From NCBI GenBank assembly GCA_021014325.1, contig CM037472.1, forward strand, positions 19,205,063 to 19,269,062: DNA of 64,000 bases, given 5' to 3'. This stretch comes from Plazaster borealis. Taxonomy: Eukaryota; Echinodermata; Asteroidea; Forcipulatida; Labidiasteridae. This document shows positions 1 through 12,800 of this stretch, in pieces (position 1 is the stretch's first letter; each line of letters begins with the position of its first letter). The notes beneath the pieces are model-generated. The model was not told the DNA's origin. It made no database searches and worked only from the letters and a program-made list of their open reading frames with translations. Made by a program: the position numbers and the translations under genes.

Positions 1-703
1 GTCCTAGCTACAACACTGTTTATATTTATAGTTACTCTTATTCTCCTCACCATGCAAAGCTTCAAACAACATTTAGACTGTACACAGTAACTTGTGACCA
101 AATCTGGTTATGATCATGTTTTGATGGTGGGGCATATAGGGGAAGTGTTTAGAGGAATTGTGTATGTAATGGTTCAAGCATGGAATTTGGCAAACAGTCA
201 AGAGTATGAGAACGTTATTTGGCTATAGGCCATCGCAGATTTGTCCTTTGAAAAAAATATAGGTAGAAAAACAAGCGATTTTTCAAAGTTATCAAAAAGG
301 CTGCCATTGCTTACAAGTTATTCTACACATACTTTTTCAAAATTCAAATCTGCGATGGCCCTTTCGGCAAATACCTTTCTCATGACATATTGTGTGCTAA
401 ATTCATGCTTGTATCAGCAAAGGCAGAATTCCATCACCTACCTGCCATTCTATGAGTCTCTGAGAATTTGTATTCTCTTGCAGAACTGTCTTATTGTTTT
501 ATCCATTTGTATTTTTATTGCTTTTTTTTATTTTTTAAATGTACAACTTGTCTGTTCATTTTGTGTTGGTCAAATAAATAATAGTAATAATAATGTTGAA
601 ACTCTTTTCAAGTATGTTGGTAGCTAAATTTCTTATTTTAAAGTCATTCTAAAATAAGATGATGAATAAATTGTAAAACAAGGACTTTGTTGCCATTCCA
701 CAG
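1..703 (+). other. FEZ intron, 3' part
   Basis: This is the tail of the intron preceding the first visible FEZ exon. It ends in the acceptor TTGCCATTCCACAG at 690-703. It contains one palindromic element (228-360) and AT-rich DNA. The open frame at 241-627 starts inside that element and is not considered a gene. Confidence 0.7.
228..360. mobile_element. Short palindromic MITE-like element
   Basis: A 133-bp segment bounded by perfect 16-bp inverted ends (GGCCATCGCAGATTTG and its complement). It is too short to code. No convincing target duplication was seen. It resembles a non-autonomous inverted-repeat DNA element; a related second copy was not found in the window. Confidence 0.6.
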
Positions 704-856
704 AGAAATGGAGACAATCTTGACTTACCAGAGGACCATGAACTGACCCAATGTTTTGACATGCATTCCATGGTACTGTCCTCGATGCCACCTGAAGACC
801 AAGACCCCTCCGTCACAGCAGATCGAGTTATTGAAGAAATAGATGAGCTTTTCCAG
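704..856 (+). CDS. FEZ1: FEZ exon (acidic N-terminal half, EEIDELFQ)
   Basis: A 153-nt exon of 51 codons in phase 0 at both ends, with acceptor CAG at 701-703 and donor GTAGGA at 857. It reads from RNGDNLDLPEDHELTQ to RVIEEIDELFQ. It is acidic and rich in Asp, Glu and Pro, as expected for the less conserved, disordered N-terminal half of FEZ proteins. The ending VIEEIDELFQ resembles the I-EEIDEM-type motif of that region. Its place in the gene is supported by phase and by the next exon; taken alone it would be a weak call. Confidence 0.82.
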
Positions 857-3800
857 GTAGGAGACCATTACTGAATCATTTTGTTTTGCTAATTCAGACT
901 GTTTGAGTCTACGGCATTGAGGTAGAAACCTCTGCATGCAAGGACAAGATAACGACTTGTCCAAGGACAAGATAACAACTTGTCTTCGTGTTTGGATTCA
1001 TTTTTTCCGATCTGTCGTGTTTGTGCTTTTTTCGTTTAAACCGTACAAGTCTCGCGCCTATTCAAACATGTTTGGGACCACTTTGGTCCACGTACATTGC
1101 TTTAATGTGTGAAAGAAACAAACGCATGCACTTTAACGGGTCCCAATGTACGAATAGGCGGGAGACTTGCACAATCTATGACTGCTAATTTTTCCATCGC
1201 CTGTGGAGAGCTTGATTTTAGGGGAGAAATCCACAAGACCGCAGAATCAAAGTTGGAAAAAACTCACAGTTTAGATAAACTGTTCATATTTGAACAAGTA
1301 CAAAGAGAATATTGATCTCATTTGTCTTTTGGGTAAAGTATACTAATAAAGATATTAACCAGACTCAAAGTCAACATTTGAACAGCATTTTCTTTATTAA
1401 AGATGTTAGTAATGTTACACAGCGAGGTATTCTTATTCACTTGAAAAGAACAAGACTGCTGGACTTTTCCACTCGTGAGTTTAGTGGTCTGACTCTAAAA
1501 ATCACTGGCATCGGGCCTGCGTCCAATGCAATTTTGGAGTCCTGCTGTGGTATTACTCATTTCCTTTATGAGTGAAAACTAGCAGTATACATGTAGACCT
1601 TTCTATTGTTTATAAACATTGACCACCAATATCTATAGGCAGCCTCGACTTGCACAAAATTGATAACTGGATTGGCACAATTAAAAAAAACAAAAAAACA
1701 TTTGCTTCCTTTGCTATGAAGAATATCAAGTACTTTGATTTATTTTGGGTGGCAACTATTAATCCGTCAGTGATTTTGGCTGATTTGATAGAATTTATTA
1801 TAAATGATAAATGATTGTACTTTTTTGCTGTGAAGACCGCAGATACTTTTGCCAACCATGGTTGGCAAAACTTGCGGCTGTGAAAGGTCTATACAAACAT
1901 GCCCGGCGAAAGCATGGTTGGAAGAAAAGTTTGCACAAAAATAGTCTAATTTGTTTCACTCCATTTTATTGTTTGAATCATCTAAACAAAATCAAGTTGT
2001 CGCCATTGTTTTCCCTTCACATTATTATTGTTGTCAGAACTATGGGCTAAATTGCTACAGCTACAAGTTTGCAAATGGGGTTTGTCTTCGTCCATGCTCT
2101 ATGTATTTGGCATTGTTAAATACATTTAAATTAACAAGAAAATAATCCACAAAAACTGACTCTGTCTGGTTTTGATAATCGGAAGGGAAAGCGATTTACA
2201 TTACACCAACTAAATTATTCTTTTATGGTTTATTTAAATGAAAGAACAGGCATGATGATACTTTATTATATACAAAATTTTAAAAATTACGTGCTTTTAA
2301 TGTTCTCAAATGCTATTCATGAATGTTAAAGAGGGTCTCCAAGGTCAAATTCAGTTTTGCGATGCACTCAATTTCCAATAGATAGAGTCCTTAAATAAAA
2401 GTGGAACAAATTACAAATCTCTAACCTCACGTTAAAATGGTGTAAGATGCCATTGTATTTTATACCCATCCAAAAACATTCAATGGCCAGATATTTGAAA
2501 TATATGGATCCTTAAATTTTTATTTTGGATTTTTTTTAGTCCATTCCTGAATTTAGATGATATCTAATCAAAACGGCGTTTTGACTGAATGCTTCCTCAA
2601 TGTTTGTTCCAAAGGTGTGACAATTTTTAGTACTTACATCATGTAGTATGACAAGTGGACTTTACATGCACATGTACAAGGTGCCAAAAAAAAAGAATGA
2701 GTTGTCAATTTCGCACGTTGCATTTTTATACATGTGTGTATGCATGCATATATCATGTACCAATGACATCTACTCTACGTTTGCAGCAGTATTAAGTTGG
2801 GTCCCATCCTCAATGCCAAGGTCATGCAGCCAGCATCAGCATCTCATGATTCAATGGTTGCCAGTCCGAGTGGAAAATGCTGGTGCCTGACTGTCTGTGA
2901 CATTTTCTCCATCGTAGAGTGATAGATTTTTGTCAAAGACTGGGAATCTGCTGGAAGATGTGGTGAGAAGGAGGATGTTTCATTAGCATGTGCAAACACA
3001 TTGAGGGTTTGAAGTCTTAAAGCACCAACTGCTCCAGAATTGTGCCCCCAAGGGCGGGGCAAACTACATTATCATTTCTTGAGTTTTGGTTTGCTGCAGT
3101 CTGCTTGACAATCTGAGCTTAAGACATGAAAAGATTCCAGGGAGTGGCCCAGGGGTGGGTCAGACTGCATCCAGGTCTTGAATTTTGGGTAAAATGCCAC
3201 AATACCGCAGGGCTTGTAGATGAACATTTTTGCTGGACTGGAATTGATTTTACAAGACCAGAATCTAAACAAGAAAGAACTTTCTACAAGTTTGACATAT
3301 AAACTGTTCTATTTGAACAAACTTTAAGGGAAGATTTATATTAGTCTAATACTTTTATAGGCGAGTGTACTTTGATACTGGACAGAATTGAAAGATATTT
3401 ACCAGACTCAAAGTCAACATTTGAACATCATTTTTTGTTAATTTAAGATAATTACACAGAGAGGTAATATTTAATTGAAAAACACAAGAAAGTCAGACTT
3501 GTTCGGTCCTGAGTTTACTGAACCAAAGCTAAAATCACTGGCCTCGGGCCTGCGGTCCAGTGTAAAATTCGAGCCCTGGCTTAATTTCTTGAGTTTTGAT
3601 TTGCTGCAGTGGGCTTGTCAATCTCAGCTTAAGACATTGGATGATTCTAGGGAGTGGTCCAGGGGTGGGGCAGACTGCATCATTTCTTGAGTTTTGGTTT
3701 GCTGTAGTGTGCTTGTCAATCTCAGCTTAAGACATTGGATGATTCTAGGGAGTGGCCCAGGGGTGGGTCAGACTGCATCCAGGTCTTGAATTTTGGGTAA

Positions 3801-6800
3801 AATGCCACAATACCGCAGGGCTTGTAGCTGAACATTTTTGCTGGACTGGAATTGATTTTACAAGACCAGAATCTAAACAAGAAAGAACTTTCTACAAGTT
3901 TGACATATAAACTGTTCTATTTGAACAAACACTAAGGGAAGATTTATATTCGTCTAATACTTTTATAGGCGAGTGTACTTTGATACTGGACAGAATTGAA
4001 AGATATTTACCAGACTCAAAGTCAACATTTGAACATCATTTTTTGTTAATTTAATTTAAGATAATTACACAGAGAGGTATTATTTAATTGAAAAACACAA
4101 GAAAGTCAGACTTGTTCGGTCCTGAGTTTACTGAACCAAAGCTAAAATCACTGGCCTCGGGCCTGCGGTCCAGTGTAAAATTCGAGCCCTGGCTTAATTT
4201 CTTGAGTTTTGATTTGCTGCAGTGGGCTTGTCAATCTCAGCTTAAGACATTGGATGATTCTAGGGAGTGGTCCAGGGGTGGGGCAGACTGCATCATTTCT
4301 TGAGTTTTGGTTTGCTGTAGTGTGCTTGTCAATCTCAGCTTAAGACATTGGATGATTCTAGGGAGTGGCCCAGGGGTGGGTCAGACTGCATCCAGGTCTT
4401 GAATTTTGGGTAAAATGCCACAATACCGCAGGGCTTGTAGCTGAACATTTTTGCTGGACTGGAATTGATTTTACAAGACCAGAATCTAAACAAGAAAGAA
4501 CTTTCTACAAGTTTGACATATAAACTGTTCTATTTAAACAAACACTAAGGGAAGATTTATATTCGTCTAATACTTTTATAGGCGAGTGTACTTTGATACT
4601 GGACAGAATTGAAAGATATTTACCAGACTCAAAGTCAACATTTGAACATCATTTTTTGTTAATTTAATTTAAGATAATTACACAGAGAGGTATTATTTAA
4701 TTGAAAAACACAAGAAAGTCAGACTTGTTCGGTCCTGAGTTTACTGAACCAAAGCTAAAATCATTGGCCCCGGGCCTGCGGTCCAGTGTAAAATTCGAGC
4801 CCTGGCTTAATTTCTTGAGTTTTGATTTGCTGCAGTGGGCTTGTCAATCTCAGCTTAAGACATTGGATGATTCTAGGGAGTGGTCCAGGGGTGGGGCAGA
4901 CTGCATCGTTTCTTGAGTTTTGGTTTGCTGTAGTGTGCTTGTCAATCTCAGCTAAGACATTGGATGATTCTAGGGAGTGGTCCAGGGGTGGGGCAGACTG
5001 CATCATTTCTTGAGTTTTGGTTTGCTGTAGTGGGCTTGGCAATATGAGCTTAAGACATTGGATGATTCTAGGGAGTGGCCCAGGGGTGGGGCAGACTGCA
5101 TCATTTCTTGAGTTTTGGTTTGCTGCAGTTGGCTTGTCAATCTCAGCTTAAGACATTGGATGATTCTAGGGAGTGGCCCAGGGGTGGGGCAGACTGCATC
5201 ATTTCTTGAGTTTTGGTTTGCTGTAGTGTGCTTGGCAATCTGAGCTTAAGACATTGGGTGATTCAAGGGAGTGGCCCAGGGGTGGGGCAGACTGCATCAT
5301 TTCTTGAGTTTTGGTTTGCTGCAGTGTACTTGTCAATTTCAGCTTAAGACGAGGGCGCTCCTAGGGAGGAGTCAAGGAGTAAGGCAGACTACATCCTTTC
5401 TTGTGTTATGGCTAGCTGCAGCATGCGTAACTGTCAGAGCTTAAGACGTCAGAGTGCAGCTCTAGGTTGGGGCAGACTCATTGATTTTCACAGCCAACGA
5501 TTTGGATGGTTTATGTATAACCATGCAGGTAGAAACGTACATCCCCTGTGCATGTAGTCACGCAGCAAGATGAATTAAATTTGTTTAAAAGAAAGACTTA
5601 CATTTTAGATAGATGGATATACTGCCCTTGACTAGCCACTCCTTGGAGACATGTAGGGAAATGGTGCAACACAGGATTTTCCTTTTGACAATTTTGGCTG
5701 TAAAATACAATATGATTAGGTCATTGTAAATGAACTAATTAGTTTGTTTGCTGCATCAGTGCTCAATCTGCTCTTGTCACATATTATTTGATATGCTGTA
5801 TACTGGGTGTGAGATGGTGGATCTGTGGCCATCCCTCCACAGTCTGTGTCCATGGGCCTTATTAACATACATGTACTATTACATTGTAGAAGGCACACCT
5901 GATAATGACCAAGTTGTACATGTCGTGCACTGTGTACAGAGTGCCTCGATGGCCTTTTCATGTTATTTTTAACACGATGTTTTTAATAAATTGAATTGGA
6001 ATTGAATTTAATATGTACACTATGTATAAAAATGCATAATCTCTTCATGGCATGATATTTGTATCAGTGTCCCATGTTATCATTCCTACATGTATGAAGG
6101 CATTTAATTGGATTTCTGACTATTGACTGAGAAATTGGTATCAGGCATTGCATATTGGCATTGCAGAACATGTACTGCCCGACTATTGACTGAGAAATGG
6201 GTATAGGCATGGCATACTTAACTGTACATTGACATTGCATACATAAAATGTACTGCGTACTGGAAATTGGCATTGTACATAAACAGGTACATACTATAAC
6301 ATGTGCTACGTACTGGATATTGGAATTGTACATGTACAATGTACATTGTATACTATAACATGTACTGTGTGTTGTACATGGAAATATGCACACTACCATG
6401 TGCTGCGTACTGGATTGTGTAATCGCACGCATGCCATTCGCACCCATGATGCATTGACATGTATTCCGCATGTTTATGTATCCACTAAGCTAGCACCTAT
6501 ATAGTTACTGAAATGATGTATTTCTCACAGGAGATTTTATGCGGATGTCTTACATGTACATACATGTACAGCATGTGTAGACTTCAACCAGTCAGAAGAG
6601 AAACCTTTGTTGGCATGGAAACAAGTACTGTTTATCATAATGTGTAATTTTGACGTGTATACATTAGCTGTGCAAAACTCCACGTACACATTGCTGTAAT
6701 TTGGTAAACAAAAAACAGTCATTCGGGTATTAGACCTAACATTGACCGCACTAATGACCTCACTTTTGCTAAAAATACGCGGCTGTCAGACAAACATTCC

Positions 6801-9800
6801 ACCACTGACACGATCACCGCATCATCGGCACACCAAACCGCACTAGTAGTGCAAGTCAGTACGCGCAAGTGAGATTCATGTTGTCTGAGAACCGGGTACT
6901 GAGCTTCTATTAGCATTAGTGTGGAGTGCTATTGGCAGAATGTTTATTATTTCTCAGGAAGAGACTTACATGTACATGACTTGTAATATTGTATGTAAAT
7001 GTACAATTTTGCAATAACCACACTATGTACTATTGTAGTCTTATGTAGCACACGTATCTACCAATAAGGTACTCAAGGCGCTTGAACAAACAGAAATATT
7101 TTAGACAGATTTTTGAATTGTATGTATATTGTCATTTTCCTTGCTTTTAAATAGTGTACAATGCACGAATACCAGTCATCTCGCCCCCCAGCAAAGTCGC
7201 CCACTACAAAGTCGCCCCTCAGCAAAGTCGCCCATGACAAAGTCGCCCCCTCACTTACAAAGTCGCCCCCTGTCAAAGTCACCCCTCACAGAGTCGCCCC
7301 CTGACAGAGTCGCCCCCCAACAAAGTCGCCCCCGACACAGTCGCCCCCTAACAAAGTCGCCCAGTGTATGGTTGAGCGACGTTAAAGCCATAATATCACA
7401 AAAGTGAGGGCGCTTTTATATTTTGAAACAATTTATTAGTACTGGGGGAAGACGAAATGTAGACAGATCTGTTACGAAGGCGGCGATTTTGAGTAATGCT
7501 ACGGGATTTTGAGCGTGCACGACGGGTTTGAGCGTGTTTAATATTTGTGTTGTAGAGTAGAACAATACGAGGAAGCCCAGATGGTTAACATGCAGGTACG
7601 GCTAATAAGTGAGAGGAGGCTGACGAAGCGCCAGCGACGTGCTACCACGCTCAACCAGGCACGTATTTTTAAACTGTGGGACACGTACACCGACGGCGAA
7701 ATCGGTGCCAAGAAACTATTACGTGGTTGCGCCGCCCTTTTTGGCAATGCACCATGACGAGGCGTAAAATGTAATTCAGGCCAATTCAAAGTAAAAGAAG
7801 AAACTAGCTAATTAGTTATCTAGCGGCCTAACATTTCAACAAAAGCGGAGAGTTTTCTCAAAAAGACAAATCGAATTAATTAAAAGTTATTGTGGTTTTT
7901 TGTTTTGTTTTTTATTTCTTAAAAAAAAATAAAAAATAAAAAAATCGTTTTTTATATTTGAAAATACTACTTTTTCCAACTTCAAACTTTAAAATATTTG
8001 TTATTTCCGTGTAACTGATGGTTTGTTTTTAGTTGCATTTATTTACTTATGCTTACATATAAAGAACTAAATTTTATTCGCGAATTTATTTAAAGTTATG
8101 GTGGTTATTTATTTGTTTTTAAATAAAGTTTTTTAAATAATTGTTTTCTTTTTTAAATTCAAAACCTTCTTTTTTTATAGTCTATATGTTGTTTAATTGA
8201 ATAAAAGTTTGTTAATTCTATTACTGATGTGTTTTGATACATTATTTGATGTTCGTGAAGTTTTACTGTTGTGATAAGTTGACAGGAGACAAAATCACTA
8301 AACATGTCATAATAACTGTTTCTTGTTAAAACAAATTTAGAGGAAAAATTAACTAAAAATATCAGGTATAAAAATATGTTTCCGGTACGGATTAAAAATT
8401 ATGCACAGCAATAATTATATATACAATCTTTGATTGGCATGCTTAATTTAATTCAGAAAACTGTCTATGTTCGATTCAGATTTACATAATATTAGAAGGC
8501 CAATTCAGGATAAAAAGAAAACAGCTAATTAGTTATCTAGCAGTGACATTTCGACAAAAGCGGAAAGGACAAAGCATACGCCAAGCCTGGATTCTCCAAT
8601 GGTTGAATATAAACCGTTGACAAAGGGCGCCCTCACTTTGTGAAATCTTCTTTGTTAGGGGCGACTGTGTCGGGGGGCGACTTTGTTGGGGGGCGACTCT
8701 GTCAGGGGGCGACTTTGTGAGGGGCGACTTTGACAGGGGGCGACTTTGTAAGTGAGGGGGCGACTTTGTAGTGGGCGACTTTGCTGGGGGGCGACTTTGT
8801 AGTGGGCGACTTTGCTGGGGGGCGAGATGACTGGTTTCCCAATGCACTATATGTAATAACACAATTGTAATATAGAGTTTATTGATTAAACTGTCCTTGG
8901 GCATGTACTTTTTATGTAAATAACATTGGGGGGGGTGGAGTAATTGCTGTTCAGACCCATCCAATACCTTAATTCCAAGTCATAATTAACTGAGGGCTCA
9001 CCACAAGATGTATTACTGAATAAAACCAACAGCTCATAAGTAAATTCTTCAGATTGGCTGCTTTCAGTACACACCCTTAACTGCTTAATTTGAGCATGTG
9101 CCACAAGAGCACACATAGATGACACCTTCCCTCTTCCGAGATGAACCAGGCTGGTTTATAACAGCATCCTGTAGTGTGTGTTGAATACATAGACACTAAA
9201 ATTAAAATAAAAAACACTTCGCTGTGTAGGACTGATGAATAAATGGACCGAAATTAATCGTCTGGAATGCAAGAATGCAATTAAAAGAGGACTGAGCAAA
9301 TTATGCGCAGCATTTCACCAACATTTATTAAGTAGGGCGTTTTGGTTGCATGCAAACTGTCCACATAAAGTCCACAATTTAATTGTTTTAAATTTTTATT
9401 CAGATGAGGTGCTTTGTTTTTTATTTTTAACTGCAGGACCTGTTCATGTACTTTTATAAAATCCTTTATGATTAAATTGACAAAATGAAATTAACAAATT
9501 TGCCAATGCAAAGCAGGCATGCGATTTCTCCAGATGTTTTCCTGAATTCAGGATTTTCTCAAAACCTCCTTGAGCATTCAAATTTTCTTGTAGTAAAGCA
9601 GTCACAAAAGGGAGAAAGAAATAGTCCACATTGTGTCCAAACCTGGAGTTTTGTCTTTCTGATGATGCACAGAGTCTTTAAACCTCCTGAATTGTAACAT
9701 CTAAGAGGTTCTGGGTCTGGAACCCTGGGGCCTGCAAGCCATTTTGGAGGAATTTTCACATTCGTCACATTCGTCAAATCTCATCCCTGACAAAGTCTTG

Positions 9801-12800
9801 CAAAGCCCGGAAATGTTCCCTCTTTTTTTCTTTTTTCTTTTCTTTTTGTCCCCTTTTTTGTTGACAAACTGCAGTTTTATGCCTTTGTACATAAGAATGT
9901 TAACATAATCCCTGAAAAACATCTACATGGCCAAATTTCATCGCTCTGCTTACCACCGAATTCTGCGCTTGCGATCACTATTCTTCGCTTACAGGGCAAG
10001 CGCCGAAATTCTGCGCTAGCTGTATAAGCAAAGAATGCTTTATAGTAATGTGGATTATGCACATCTCCATCAAACCAGATAGAGATGAAGGTACTCGGCC
10101 TGAATACCAACAATGTAACAGACCTGCAGCCGATTTCACGAAACTTTATGCGACTTCGTAAATCCACTTGGGCAAGATTTCTTGTAGTAAGTGGTGCACA
10201 ACTTACGCAATAAATGTTGCGGAAGTGGACTTACGCAGTTGCGTAAAGTTTCGTGAAATCATCTGCTGGTCCCAATTTCATAGAGTTGCTTACAAGCAGA
10301 AAATATTGCTTTTTAATTTTCTGCTCAGAATGTACATGTGACATGTTATTCTGGCTGGTAACCTTATTCTGGTAAGCATAAAATTTGTAGTGCTTAGCTA
10401 CTTTTTGTGCTAACTGTGAAAAGCCCGGCCCTGTACATGAAAACTTGTTATATTTGTTTTTCCTTTCATTTTTGATTTCCTGAAGTGACTTCAACTTAAA
10501 TCAATCAATAGTTGGGTTTTTAATAGCCTCTGTTTTTATCATCTCTCTTTCCCTTTTCTTCGTACCACCACAGTCAGATTCTTCGCCCGATGACCAAGTC
10601 GACGAGGACTCATTATCAAACATCTCCCGTGAGTTACAAGCTCTTAGAGAACGCTCCATCACCACCAGCAGCTACGAGGAAAGCCAGCTTGCCCAAGGTG
10701 CGATTGTGTTCACGTTTGATTTAATCTTTTGGTCCGTGTTTTGTTTTCCCCTGCTCCAGATTTTCGCTCTGGGAAAAAAATAACAGTGACGCATTTTTCT
10801 TGTCTGCGGGAAAGTTTGCTACACTCCCTGGAGGAAATGTCTTTGAGATTGTTTTAGTGTTTGAGGAGGCATTTATGAAAGGTCAAATAAACTGGATGCT
10901 GTTAATTTTCTGTTGACATAAACAGAGGAGAAAAACTCAAGTGGAAGACAAATAATTTTCTTTGGATGAAAAAAAAATTCCTTGATCACTTTGTTTTGTG
11001 TTTGTTCTTAATTGCCGTGCATACACTCCTACACTGTGTATGGGTGTTTGTTGTTGCATTGCCATAAGGCAATGGTGAGCTTTTATGCAAACTATGCCAG
11101 AGATGTAATACGGTGGAATTTGATAATGCATGTCAGAATGCTGGAGGCACTGCGTCCTCTTCACAAACACACAAGGGTGTGTGCGGTTATTAATGAGGAA
11201 GTCTGATAATCGGGTATTCTTCAAAACAAGACTTGCCCAGTACTAGTACATGTGTACATGTTGTACATGCAGATGCAAGTGCAACTTCACATTTCAGCAT
11301 TGAAAGTCTCGACTACGCCCCCTCCACACAGACCTGCCATTACCACAAGCCTAGATATAAAGTCCACCAACCACCATCTTCAGGGTTTTTCCTGGGATTT
11401 TTCTAAACTGTGGGGCATTCTGGACCCAAAATTTTGAAGTTTACATGAGCATGCTGAATTGAAACGAGGTCCTCGGAATGTTTTTTCTCAGGTTTTTCTT
11501 TGGTTTTAAAAGTCCTACTGTGCAATCTGGGGGCATTTTAATTGTAAATTATTTTTATGAATTTTGTGAATTTGATATGAATTCAAAAAAGTAATATTAA
11601 TAAATTTTGTATTTTTTGGTTTGCGTATCCACTGTAATTTGTACGTATTAGAACCCCATTAGTTGAAGAAAGTTTTGGATTTGCCAATAAAAAGTATGTA
11701 GACAGATTTGAATCACCAAAACTCACCTCAAGGTGAGTTTTGGAGATTTCAAAATTTCCTTAGTGTCCGTTTGTGAATGTTGCGGCCGGAGATGCGGTTG
11801 GGACCCGCTGTCAGGACGCTAAAACGTGGAAAAACAAGTGACTGTTTTTGCTGTTTCTTCAACAAGTAGACACTGTATTCAGCTGAAACTTTCACAGGCG
11901 ACTTAAGTTATATTGTATCTTTATTGACAACTTGGCCTATAAATCAGCATTACGTTGACAAAAACCAATCTATGACCATACCTTCAAAACGAAGTTACCT
12001 TATGTTTTCCTTTTTTTTCTACGTACAAATTGTTTGTTGCAAAAGTAAAGCATACATATTTTATATGTGTACATGTATACGTACATATTGCAAAGAATTA
12101 TCTGCAGTACTATATTGGTTGCCGATTGTGCAAGAAATTACCTTTGCATGTTTGACCCTTGGCCTTTTTATTTCATTGGGTCAAGTGGTTGTTATGGGCG
12201 GTCGCAATTGGATATGCTTCATAATATACAAATATCCACCACAATATTTGTGATTCTTTTTAAGCATAACAAGAAAAGCTGCTGCTCTGATTTGTTATCT
12301 TAACCCTGCCCTACATTGATGAAAATCCACACTAAGACTATAATATCTCTGTGGCGATATTCCTCTGTGACCCTCGTCTAATGCGTTATTCATTCTGGGA
12401 CGCGTTGTGGAGAAGAATTTTGTTTTCAAGGGCAACTACCTCAGCCTAAAATAAATACTAAATATTAAGCTAGCCCTTGCTCTATGAAGATGCTTTTAAC
12501 GCTGTCAGTAATCGCCACTGCAGGCTTGGACTCCCTGTCAGGAAATCTTTTCCCGGAGGTAAATTCAAGTCGTCAGCGGTCCCATTTTGAACTGTTTCCC
12601 TCGCTGAGCATGACTGAGCTCAGTGGTGTGTAACAGGGTTCCTGACCATGTGCAGGACGTTCAGCTAGCCAGTCAGATTGAGTCAGTGTGACAAGCCGAA
12701 CTGTCGGTAATAACGGAAACATTTGCTTGTACGTTGGGATAGGGTTTTGTTTTTCCAGGTTGTCTCGTTTCGCTTGGTAAAACAGCCTCGTGGGGGAATG

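Larger units (their letters stand above)
7167..8839. mobile_element. 1.67-kb non-autonomous DNA transposon with 8-bp TSD
   Basis: The element is flanked on both sides by the exact 8-mer CAATGCAC (7159-7166 and 8840-8847). Its ends are inverted (GAATACCAGTCATCTCG against GGAAACCAGTCATCTCG). Each end leads into an arm of about 190 bp made of degenerate copies of CAAAGTCGCCCC, in opposite orientation. The arms continue with an inverted AAAGTGAGGGCGC block. An 8-bp target duplication is typical of hAT, P and a few related superfamilies; which one cannot be decided. The interior has only a 70-codon open frame (7545-7757), so it cannot encode a transposase. Confidence 0.85.
857..10573 (+). other. 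FEZ intron (9.7 kb)
   Basis: The intron lies between the acidic exon and the Ser-rich exon and ends in CTTTTCTTCGTACCACCACAG. It holds two inverted-repeat elements (1043-1172, 10126-10265), copies of a dispersed repeat that has become a tandem array (1195-1545, 3074-5450), a 1.67-kb DNA element (7167-8839) and the start of a MITE-1 copy run (10268-10431). The remaining stretches (about 1.9-3.0, 5.5-7.1 and 8.9-10.1 kb) are AT-rich with TGTACATGT-type words. I see no coding exon in them. Confidence 0.75.

Noticed and set aside
3475..4916. Three identical 71-residue open frames (3475, 4088, 4701) as a gene family
   Set aside because: They recur because of the 613-bp tandem repeat; the sequence also occurs as diverged dispersed copies with broken frames.
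7181..8830. CRISPR-like arrays of CAAAGTCGCCCC with spacers
   Set aside because: Units are degenerate, spacing is short and irregular, the two arrays are inverted ends of one transposon, and the genome is animal.
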